In this document: in pieces, positions 1 through 5,652 of the stretch
How the letters are laid out: each line of letters opens with the position of its first letter
Position numbering within the stretch: position 1 is the first letter of the stretch
Assembly (NCBI GenBank): GCA_938016625.1
Contig: CALILB010000427.1
Coordinates: forward strand, 1 to 6,719
Direction: 5' to 3'
Length of the DNA stretch: 6,719 bases
From: an uncultured bacterium
GTDB taxonomy: Bacteria; Acidobacteriota; Thermoanaerobaculia; Multivoradales; JAHEKO01
The notes under the pieces: generated by a model
Told to the model about the DNA's origin: nothing
Database searches by the model: none
What the model saw: the letters and a program-made list of their open reading frames with translations, nothing else
Translations under genes and position numbers: made by a program

Positions 1-134
1 GGCGGCTGGGTCGCCACCTCCGAGGCCCCATATGGCTCCTGCGAGGGTAGATTCTGAGCCACGGCGAACTGGCCCAGTGGAAGCGCCAGAGCAAAAACGA
101 GACCTGCAAGTCTTGCCGGCATTCTCTTTCTCAT
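1..134 (-). CDS. Exported protein of unknown function, N-terminal fragment
   Basis: This gene runs off the left edge, so only 44 codons plus two bases are visible. The visible product starts MRKRMPARLAGLVFALALPL, a textbook Sec signal peptide: a basic n-region (R2, K3, R4, R8), a hydrophobic core at about residues 9-25, and a probable signal peptidase I site after the AVA at 24-26, leaving a mature end beginning QNLPSQEPYG. I chose the ATG at 134 because it gives a normal signal-peptide length. The purine-rich GGGGAAGGA lies about 11 bases upstream, a slightly long spacing. The frame stays open further upstream (in-frame ATG at 206), but that start would put 24 unlikely residues before the signal. 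The mature stretch ends in a short polar, proline-containing segment (EVATQPP). This faintly recalls the segment before some TonB C-terminal domains, but the resemblance is too weak for a call. The gene lies downstream of and co-directional with the GlsB-type gene, 181 bases away. Confidence 0.68.
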   Translation of the reverse strand, partial: MRKRMPARLAGLVFALALPLGQFAVAQNLPSQEPYGASEVATQP

Positions 135-315
135 CGGCTGAACAAGTCCTTCCCCGGTCCCGACCTCACCCACGCCCTTCAGGGTGTGGCTCCCTGGCGG
201 GAACATACACGGATTCGGTGAAGCCAAGAGTCTTTCTTTAGCCTCCTTTCAAGTCAACCCTCCTGTGACGATCGAACACCATCGTCGAGAAGAGCGGCCG
301 TAAAAAACTCGAACT
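135..315. other. Intergenic leader between the glsB-like gene and the exported-protein gene
   Basis: No convincing gene fills these 181 bases. On the minus strand they form the leader of the exported-protein gene. They hold a hairpin at 170-189 and two purine-rich Shine-Dalgarno-like strings: GAAAGGAGGC at 241-250 and AGGAGGG around 258-264, each read on the minus strand. Neither is correctly spaced to the chosen start at 134. A TTGACT resembling a -35 box is present on the minus strand (252-257), but no good -10 box follows at 16-18 bases. A promoter somewhere here is likely but cannot be pinned down. Confidence 0.5.
170..189. other. Small hairpin in the leader of the exported-protein gene
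   Basis: CCACGCCC and GGGTGTGG flank a four-base loop. In a plus-strand RNA all eight pairs form, one of them G-U. In the minus-strand RNA, which is the likely leader transcript, the same position becomes an A-C mismatch. No U tract follows on either side, so it does not look like an intrinsic terminator. It sits 36 bases upstream of the chosen start codon at 134 and its role is unknown. Confidence 0.3.
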
Positions 316-331
316 CTACTTGAAGACGTTC
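302..331 (-). terminator. Possible weak intrinsic terminator of the glsB-like gene
   Basis: Read on the minus strand, GAAC-G-TCT pairs with AGA-GTTC around a six-base TCAAGT loop. This gives seven base pairs with one bulged G, overlapping the end of the coding region and its TAG stop. Three bases later comes a run of six T. The position and the T run fit a Rho-independent terminator. The stem is short and not GC-rich, so termination may be leaky or the match may be chance. Confidence 0.35.
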
Positions 332-561
332 AGCAGCTTCAGGATCCAGATGAGTATGGCGGCGCCGACCACGGCGATGATCCAGCGCACGATGGCGCCA
401 CCGCCAAGACCCAGAGTGCCGGCGAGCCAGAAGCCGAGGGACGAGCCGACGATGCCGACGATGACGTTGGCGATGATGCCCATCTGGGCGTCGGTCTTCA
501 TCACCAGGCTTGCAGCCCAGCCCACAACTCCACCAATAATCACCGTAATCAGGATGTTCAT
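316..561 (-). CDS. GlsB/YeaQ/YmgE family small inner-membrane protein
   Basis: This 81-residue protein is almost wholly hydrophobic and matches the transglycosylase-associated (GlsB/YeaQ/YmgE) family in length and pattern. It has three membrane segments, at about residues 2-20, 27-47 and 56-77. The family-typical glycine-rich helix MGIIANVIVGIVGSSLG sits at 27-43, after the short polar turn MKTDAQ (21-26). In this family the proteins are small inner-membrane proteins often induced by general stress or stationary phase, and no enzymatic activity is established. The ATG at 561 is preceded by AAGGGGG with a spacing of about 7 bases, a good ribosome site, and no alternative start is needed. The gene is divergent from the META lipoprotein gene across 128 bases. 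Family assignment is strong; the physiological role is not shown by the sequence. Confidence 0.92.
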   Translation of the reverse strand: MNILITVIIGGVVGWAASLVMKTDAQMGIIANVIVGIVGSSLGFWLAGTLGLGGGAIVRWIIAVVGAAILIWILKLLNVFK

Positions 562-689
562 CAGAATTCCCCCTTCTTATCGAGCGCCGTCGGCAGTTGA
601 CTCTGCCGCGACAAATTCCCCTTCAAAAACGGAACCATCTCACGGTAGCAATCCTGGTAGTGTCGGTCAAGCTGGAAGGAGAGTGACTC
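562..689. promoter_or_regulatory. Divergent promoter region between glsB-like and META lipoprotein genes
   Basis: These 128 bases must carry the promoters of both flanking genes because the genes are divergent. The minus strand has TTGACC (670-665) followed after 17 bases by TACCGT, a good -35 box with a poor -10 box. No clear plus-strand promoter is visible. Both ribosome sites fall inside the region: AAGGGGG for the glsB-like gene and GGAAGGAG at 675-682, about 7 bases before the ATG at 690, for the lipoprotein. The region also contains an inverted repeat, listed separately. Confidence 0.5.
591..608. repeat. Perfect 6-bp inverted repeat in the divergent promoter region
   Basis: CGGCAG (591-596) and CTGCCG (603-608) are exact reverse complements around the six bases TTGACT. 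The centre therefore looks like a -35 box on the plus strand. The element could be an operator for a dimeric regulator acting on either gene, or a hairpin in the leader of the glsB-like mRNA, 30 bases before its start. A 6-bp repeat can also arise by chance in GC-rich DNA. Confidence 0.35.
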
Positions 690-1685
690 ATGACCCTGGA
701 CAACAGATTCCGGATCTCGACGATCCTGATGACGCTGATCGCCGCGGTTGCCCTGCTCGGGTGCCAAGCAAAGAGCCCGGCCCCGGCCAACGAAGCCGAT
801 ACGGCAACACCTGCGTCCGCCGCTGCCGACACGGCAGGAGCACCGTCCACCGACGAGTTGGCCAACGCCACCTACGAAGGGATCAATGACCAGCCGGTGA
901 CGCTGGCCGATGGTGGCTGGGAGGGCGAGCCCTTCGAACCGGGGGCTGCCAGCCGTCCGACGGTCGGGTTGGTAAAACATTTCTGGATGGGTGGCGATCT
1001 CGACGGCGACGGCACCGAGGAGGCGGTAGTCCTGTTGTGGAAGAACGAGGGTGGCACGCAAACCAACAACTACGTGGCGGCGATGGGTCGACGCGACGGC
1101 GAGATCGTCAACCTCGGCACCACCCTCATGGGTGATCGGGTGCAGCTCAAAGAGGCCCGCATCACCGACGGGAAGATCGAGCTGGATGTCGTGCAGACGG
1201 GTCCCGAGGATGCAGCCTGTTGCCCCTCGCAGATGGCGACACGAGTCTGGGCCCTGGATTCGAACGGTCTCGCCGAGGTCGCCTCGGAGGTCACCGGCAC
1301 TCTATCCATCGAGGATCTCGGCGGTCCCGAGTGGGTGTTGACGCATTTCAATTGGGACGAGCCGGCACCGGCCGAGCCCGAAGTGACGATGGTCTACGAG
1401 GAAGGACGGTTGGCCGGCAGCAGCGGATGCAACCGCTACACCGCCGGTGTCGAGGCGGGCGAGACGCCGGCAGATCTCGTCCTGGGTCCGGCCGCCGGTA
1501 CCCGGATGGCCTGTCCCGACGAGCAGATGGCGGTCGAGAACCACTTTCTCGAGCAGTTTGGAGCGGTCAGCGGCTTTGGCTTTCTGGCCGGCAAGCTGGG
1601 TCTGACCTGGAACACCGACGACGGCTCGGGTGTCATGCTCTTTCGACCCCGGGAGCTTTCGGAGGGGGAGCCCTCGGAAGGCTGA
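690..1685 (+). CDS. Lipoprotein with C-terminal META (HslJ-like) domain
   Basis: This 331-residue protein begins with a lipoprotein signal peptide: basic residues R6 and R8, a hydrophobic stretch at 9-24 and the lipobox LLGC with the lipidated cysteine at C25. A low-complexity Ala/Pro/Thr/Asp linker follows (26-58). The middle region (about 60-200) holds DLDGDGTEE at 103-111, resembling a calcium-binding DxDxDG loop, and a conserved-looking AACCPS with C177 and C178. Residues about 208-320 form a META domain. They contain W215 (PEWVL), the hallmark GSSGCNRY (243-250), TRMACP (271-276), an E-x-x-F-L helix (283-287) and a closing VMLFRP strand (315-320). C247 and C275 are the cysteines expected to pair as a disulfide in this fold. 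META domains occur in heat-shock protein HslJ and many periplasmic lipoproteins; their molecular function is not established. The start is fixed by GGAAGGAG about 7 bases upstream. The gene stands alone, ending against a hairpin in a convergent gap. Confidence 0.9.
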   Translation: MTLDNRFRISTILMTLIAAVALLGCQAKSPAPANEADTATPASAAADTAGAPSTDELANATYEGINDQPVTLADGGWEGEPFEPGAASRPTVGLVKHFWMGGDLDGDGTEEAVVLLWKNEGGTQTNNYVAAMGRRDGEIVNLGTTLMGDRVQLKEARITDGKIELDVVQTGPEDAACCPSQMATRVWALDSNGLAEVASEVTGTLSIEDLGGPEWVLTHFNWDEPAPAEPEVTMVYEEGRLAGSSGCNRYTAGVEAGETPADLVLGPAAGTRMACPDEQMAVENHFLEQFGAVSGFGFLAGKLGLTWNTDDGSGVMLFRPRELSEGEPSEG

Positions 1686-1705
1686 GAGGTACCAGCGGCG
1701 CTATC

Positions 1706-1749
1706 GGCCGGCGGGCACCGCGCGCCGAAGGCGCGTGGTCGGGCCGGCC
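1706..1749. terminator. Strong convergent hairpin, probable bidirectional terminator
   Basis: The outer arms GGCCGGC (1706-1712) and GCCGGCC (1743-1749) pair exactly. A 4-by-3 internal loop separates them from an inner ten-pair stem, 1717-1726 with 1730-1739 (one G-T pair), closed by a GAA loop. It nearly fills the 68-base gap between the convergent lipoprotein and brkB stop codons. The position fits a shared transcription barrier. No T run follows on either strand, so it is not a classical intrinsic terminator and may act with Rho or to protect mRNA 3' ends. Confidence 0.6.
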
Positions 1750-1753
1750 GCTC

Positions 1754-3019
1754 CTAGCTGTTCGACTCCATCTCTTCGACGAGCTGTCTGAAGTTCCTCT
1801 CACCCAGGGCCTCTCGTGCCGCGGTCTGGAGATCACCCATGACTTCCTCGATCGTCCTCTCGAGTGGCTCCGAGGGCCCCAGCGGATCCGAGGAGGATCG
1901 AACAAACACCTCCAGCACGTCGGCCAACTTGACCTGATCGAGGGACATCGATGGGACCAGGCCCTCACTCCCCGAAGCGGTGACCGCTCGGCGCACCAGA
2001 TCCGATTCGATCAGGAATCCCACGATCGTCTCGGCCGTCTGCTGCGAGATCAGCAGCCGCTCGGCGAGGTACTCGGTCGCCGGCGGCTCGGCTCGGTCGT
2101 GGAACTTCTGGGCGATGAGGGCATAGGTTTTGAGTGTCAGCGACAGGCGGCCTTCTTTTGGCCCGTCTCCGAGGCGCAGGTCCTTTTCCAGAAAATCGAA
2201 ATGCTGGTGGGTGTAGGCAATTACCAGACCCAGCAGCACGATGACCCAGGTGACATACAACCAGACCAGAAAAATGGGGATCGCCGCCAACGAGCCATAG
2301 AGGATCGAATACCGGGCCGACTGACCCACCGAGTTGGCAAAGACGTTCTTGGCCATCTCCCAGCCGATACCCGCCACCAGCGCTCCAAACAGAGCGCTCC
2401 GCCACCTGACACGGGTGTAGGGGACGATCATGTAGAGCAGAAGAAAACCGAGGAGCGTGAGTGTCAGGGGTAGTGACCAGTCGAGCGTTCTGCGGATCAG
2501 AGTGCGGTCGAGGATGGTGCCGGAGAACAACAACGCCTTGATCCGCGCCGAGACCGAGAGACTCGCACCCAGAAACAGCGAGCCCAGCACCAGCACCGAG
2601 GTGTAGGCGGTGATCTTGCTTAGGTACCGGCGGCGGCGCTGCACATGCCAGATGTCGTTGAAGTTGGATTCGATGCCGTTGAGCAACAGCAGCGCGGTGA
2701 TGGCCAGCAAGGCAAAGCCGAGAATGCCGAACGTGCCGGCGTTCTCGATGAGCTCGTCGAGGATGACGCTGAGCTCTTCCTGGCGGGTGGGGAGGAATCG
2801 GTCGACCACAAGCTGCTGGACACTCCGCTTGAGGTCGTCCAGGGCACCAAAGGCGGTGAACAGGGCAAAGAGAACGGCCGCCAGCGGGACGATGGCCAGC
2901 AGGGTCGAATAGGCCAGACCCGAGGACCGGATAACGACCTTGTCTTGTTTGAACTGCTTCCAGACGGCCTGAATGAAGTGCCAGACCCGAATCAGGATCC
3001 TCTGAAGGTTGTCGGGCAT
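1754..3019 (-). CDS. YihY/BrkB family inner-membrane protein with winged-helix-like C-terminal tail
   Basis: The 421-residue product matches the YihY/virulence factor BrkB family. Family landmarks are RSSGLAYSTLLAIVPL (31-46), NGIESNFNDIW (114-124), WRSALFGALVAGIGWEMAK (206-224) and ARYSILYGSLAAIPIFLVWL (235-254). About six membrane segments are visible, near 36-58, 96-114, 136-157, 181-200, 207-223 and 240-269. The cytoplasmic tail (about 285-421) contains a segment, EYLAERLLISQQTAETIVGF (316-335), that looks like a helix-turn-helix or winged helix, then a polar, acidic helical end. Known family members are polytopic inner-membrane proteins; the older RNase BN name is considered wrong and transport substrates are unsettled. 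I chose the ATG at 3019 because the open frame upstream overlaps the cytochrome gene and encodes non-membrane, Pro/Arg-rich sequence. The ribosome site is weak. The gene is co-directional with and 70 bases downstream of the cytochrome gene, so it may be partly co-transcribed. Confidence 0.9.
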   Translation of the reverse strand: MPDNLQRILIRVWHFIQAVWKQFKQDKVVIRSSGLAYSTLLAIVPLAAVLFALFTAFGALDDLKRSVQQLVVDRFLPTRQEELSVILDELIENAGTFGILGFALLAITALLLLNGIESNFNDIWHVQRRRRYLSKITAYTSVLVLGSLFLGASLSVSARIKALLFSGTILDRTLIRRTLDWSLPLTLTLLGFLLLYMIVPYTRVRWRSALFGALVAGIGWEMAKNVFANSVGQSARYSILYGSLAAIPIFLVWLYVTWVIVLLGLVIAYTHQHFDFLEKDLRLGDGPKEGRLSLTLKTYALIAQKFHDRAEPPATEYLAERLLISQQTAETIVGFLIESDLVRRAVTASGSEGLVPSMSLDQVKLADVLEVFVRSSSDPLGPSEPLERTIEEVMGDLQTAAREALGERNFRQLVEEMESNS

Positions 3020-3033
3020 GGTACCGAGATTAG

Positions 3034-3059
3034 CACCGCCGGCCTCCGGCGCTGCGGTG
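3034..3059 (-). other. Hairpin between the multiheme cytochrome gene and brkB
   Basis: Within the 70-base gap, GCCGG (3038-3042) and CCGGC (3046-3050) form a five-pair stem with a three-base loop. The flanking CACC (3034-3037) and GGTG (3056-3059) can extend it across a bulge of five bases. It lies downstream of the cytochrome stop and 14 bases before the brkB start. No T run follows. It could reduce read-through or hamper ribosome access to the weak brkB start, but neither is shown. Confidence 0.35.
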
Positions 3060-3089
3060 GCAATCGACGGCAAGCGGAACGGGGGGCGG

Positions 3090-5447
3090 TCAGCCGGATC
3101 CGGTCTCGAGCTCCCGGAGGAGTTGTTGTACCCGCGGATCCTGGGGGGCCAACTCGTAGAGCTTGCGCGCATACTCGCCGGCCGCTACCGAATTGCCCCG
3201 GTCGCGGTTGATGAGCGCCAGGATCCAGAGCAGCTCGCGGTCCGCCGGATGACGTCGATGGGCGGCCGTCAACACTTCGAGGGCCGCATCCTTTTGGCCG
3301 AGGTCGTTGAGGGCCACACCATGGACAAAAGCGTACCGTGGCTCCTCGGGTTGGAGCTCCGCCGCGCGCCCGAGCGCCGCAAGCGCCTCCTCCGGCCGTC
3401 TTTGGCGGACAAGGACGAGACCGAGGGCGTGGTAGACCTCGCCGCTGTCGGGCTCCACCTCCAATGCCTCTCTCAGTACCGCTTCCCCCTCGTCATCCCG
3501 GCCTTGCTGCCGGTAGACGTCCGCGAGATTGACAAAGGCGGGAACAAAGTAGGGCTCGATCTCCCTGGCTTTCTCGAAGGCGGCCTCCGCCTCCGCCAGT
3601 TCCCCGCGAACGGTGTGCAACCAGCCGAGATTCAAGTGCCCCTCGGCTCGATCCGCATTGATGAGCTGGGCCTCGCGATACTCGTCGAGGGCCCCTGCAA
3701 GCATCGTCTTCTGCCGGGTGTCGAGCATCGTCTCGGGCACCGGTGCCACCAGCCGCGCCGCTTCGAGCCTTACCAGTCGAACCGGGTCGGAAAGTAGCGG
3801 TGTGGCCAGTCGAAGCCGGGTCTGGGCGTCGGTCGGCTCGAGCGCCCGCAACGCGGCGGCACGAACAAGGGGATCGGCATCCCCAAGCGACAGCTCCACC
3901 GTCGCCAGCGAGCTCGGTGTGAGGTATCGCTGCAGTTGATGAAGCGCCGTCGCCCGCACGATGGCGGCCATCTCGGCGTCCTCGACCAGTTTCACCAGCG
4001 CCGCTTCCGCCTCCGGCAGACCCACTCTGCCGGCATGCAAGACCTCGCCGTAGCGGGGCTCGGCCCTGCGCTCGGGTCCATACCACTTGGCAACGGCGTC
4101 GATCGACCACTGGATCGGTTTGTCCTGGTGACACTGGCTGCAGGCATCGGTGATCCCGAGCTCGAGCGACAAATCGGGCCTTGGCACCCGCAGGCTGTGG
4201 TCGTGCCGTGGGTCGACCACCATGTAGTTCTTGGGGGGCATGTGACAGTCGACGCAGAAGGCTCCCGGGGTATCCGGTTTGTGGAAGTGGTGCTCGGGGC
4301 TCGCAAACATCTTTGGCGAATGGCAACGGACGCAAGCGGCATCCCCCGGGAAATGGAGCTCGAGATTGTGGGGGTCGTGACAGTCGCTGCAGGTCACACC
4401 CTGCTGATACATCTTGCTCTGGAGAAAGGAACCGTGGACATAGACCTCTTCCACGATCTGGCCGTCGGCGTCATAGAGTCCCTCTTCGAGCAGCGCCAGA
4501 CGATGGGTGTCCAGCAACGGGCGATCGAATAGATAGTCCTCGCTGATCACACCCCGACGGGAGTGACAGCGCGCACAGGTCTCCATCTCGGTGGTCTCTA
4601 CCGGTAGACCCAGTCTCACCCCGCTACCGGTCTCGGGGCTGATGGTCCAGGTACCCCGCCCCGGATCCTCCAACCGCACCGCCAATCCCATGTGCTCGTG
4701 CTCGAAGGGCGGCGTCACCCCCGCGGTGACGGCCTTGGCCCAGGCGAGATGCTCCGAGCCCGGCCCGTGACAGGCCTCGCACGAGACATCGAGCTCCGAC
4801 CAGGTGGTCTCGTAGCGGTCCCCCTCGAGCTGGTAGGCCTTACGCAGGTTGGTCGAGTGGCACTCGGCACACATGTAGTTCCAGTTCTGATAGATCCCGG
4901 TCCAGTGCAGGGGATCCTGCCAATCTATCTTCTCTTCGGGGTAAAGGTGGAACCAGCGCTGCCCCCCATCTTCGGCGGCTCGAGTGTCCCAACAGATCGG
5001 CAGCGCCTGATAGCGGCCGCCGGGGAACTCGATCAAGTACTGCTGGAGCGGAACCGCACCAAACGTGTAGGCGATCTCGTAGTCATGGAGCTCGCCGTCG
5101 GGTCCGTCGGTACGGACAAAGAACTTGTCGCCCTTGCTGAAGAAGGTCGAGGTCACCCCGTTATAGGTAAAGGTGGCGTCGTCGAAGTCGCCCAGAACCG
5201 TGCGCTCGTTCGCCTCCTGCATGGCGAGGTCGTGATGCGATCCCTCCCACATCCGGTTCTCGATCTCGTGGCACCGGATGCAGCTCTCTCTGCCCACAAA
5301 GGTCGCCTTCTCGGCGATATCGACCGAGGGGACCTCCTTCGTCACCTCCGGCTCGCCGCCGCAGCCGCCATTGAAAAGGACGACCACGCCCAGCACGGCA
5401 AGCAGACCTGCCCCGACACTCATGACCCTTCCGAAGTGGCTCAGCAC
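3090..5447 (-). CDS. Octaheme c-type cytochrome with HEAT-like and TPR repeats
   Basis: This 785-residue exported protein has three parts. The N-terminus has a hydrophobic signal (about 9-26) and a cysteine at C29 in FNGGC, a poor lipobox, so it may be a lipoprotein or secreted. Residues about 48-445 carry eight heme-binding CxxCH motifs: 56-60, 193-197, 223-227, 291-295, 353-357, 372-376, 398-402 and 436-440. The first block (FVGRESCIRCHE followed by W67 and SHHDLAM) matches the cytochrome c554-type multiheme family. Residues about 475-570 hold two or three HEAT-like helical pairs (DADPLVRAAALRAL; SDPVRLVRLEAARL). Residues about 585-775 hold roughly five TPR units, for example AEGHLNLGWLHTVRGELAEA and GEVYHALGLVLVRQRRPEEA. 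It probably carries electrons in the periplasm or on a membrane surface, with the repeats binding a partner; its redox partner is unknown. The start is a GTG at 5447, favoured over the ATG at 5423 because GGAGGAG lies seven bases upstream. It is transcribed toward brkB. Confidence 0.9.
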   Translation of the reverse strand: MLSHFGRVMSVGAGLLAVLGVVVLFNGGCGGEPEVTKEVPSVDIAEKATFVGRESCIRCHEIENRMWEGSHHDLAMQEANERTVLGDFDDATFTYNGVTSTFFSKGDKFFVRTDGPDGELHDYEIAYTFGAVPLQQYLIEFPGGRYQALPICWDTRAAEDGGQRWFHLYPEEKIDWQDPLHWTGIYQNWNYMCAECHSTNLRKAYQLEGDRYETTWSELDVSCEACHGPGSEHLAWAKAVTAGVTPPFEHEHMGLAVRLEDPGRGTWTISPETGSGVRLGLPVETTEMETCARCHSRRGVISEDYLFDRPLLDTHRLALLEEGLYDADGQIVEEVYVHGSFLQSKMYQQGVTCSDCHDPHNLELHFPGDAACVRCHSPKMFASPEHHFHKPDTPGAFCVDCHMPPKNYMVVDPRHDHSLRVPRPDLSLELGITDACSQCHQDKPIQWSIDAVAKWYGPERRAEPRYGEVLHAGRVGLPEAEAALVKLVEDAEMAAIVRATALHQLQRYLTPSSLATVELSLGDADPLVRAAALRALEPTDAQTRLRLATPLLSDPVRLVRLEAARLVAPVPETMLDTRQKTMLAGALDEYREAQLINADRAEGHLNLGWLHTVRGELAEAEAAFEKAREIEPYFVPAFVNLADVYRQQGRDDEGEAVLREALEVEPDSGEVYHALGLVLVRQRRPEEALAALGRAAELQPEEPRYAFVHGVALNDLGQKDAALEVLTAAHRRHPADRELLWILALINRDRGNSVAAGEYARKLYELAPQDPRVQQLLRELETGSG

Positions 5448-5652
5448 GAACTTGCTCCTCCGGCGACTATTGCACCACAGCAGGGTCCAAGGTGGGAAGA
5501 CGGCAGACGAATTCCATTATCGAACTCATCGTCCCGGAAGCGAACACCAGCGCCCTTCTCATCTCGGACAACAAGACTCCTAGAATCAGACATTTAGGCT
5601 AGTCAGGGCAGCTGGCACGGGGCGTGCTATCGAGACCACCGAGGTTCAATAC
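5448..5652. promoter_or_regulatory. Divergent intergenic region between cytochrome and efflux adaptor genes
   Basis: These 205 bases separate two divergent genes and must contain both promoters. On the minus strand, GATAAT (5521-5516) matches a -10 box at five of six positions, with TTCGCT (5544-5539) 17 bases upstream as a poor -35; this would give the cytochrome gene a leader of about 60 bases. On the plus strand, TAGAAT (5581-5586) matches five of six, but no good -35 precedes it. A small hairpin at 5613-5629 (GCACG-GGG-CGTGC plus two outer pairs) falls in the adaptor leader. No open frame here looks coding. Confidence 0.45.

Noticed and set aside
32..241. Plus-strand frame of 69 codons
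   Set aside because: It is antisense to the signal-peptide gene and its leader. The minus-strand signal peptide is a far better explanation of coding signal there.
238..282. Mini-frame of 14 codons plus stop on the minus strand (MVFDRHRRVDLKGG)
   Set aside because: No ribosome site was established before its ATG and it is too short to separate from chance; mentioned only as part of the leader finding.
561..1061. Minus-strand open frame of 166 codons next to the glsB-like gene
   Set aside because: It lies mostly antisense to the lipoprotein gene and covers the divergent promoter region; the sequence is low in recognisable features.
1220..2473. Long plus-strand open frame of 417 codons
   Set aside because: It overlaps the end of the META lipoprotein gene in another frame and then lies antisense to brkB. 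Its product is Arg/Gly-rich with no recognisable domain, while both overlapped genes have clear family motifs.
3020..3172. N-terminal extension of the BrkB protein to an ATG at 3172
   Set aside because: It would overlap the end of the cytochrome gene by 83 bases and add Pro/Arg-rich residues with no family match; the ATG at 3019 gives the normal family N-terminus.
4692..5597. Plus-strand open frame of 301 codons
   Set aside because: It is almost entirely antisense to the heme-binding part of the cytochrome gene. GC-rich coding DNA commonly leaves such an antisense frame open, and the product shows no domain.
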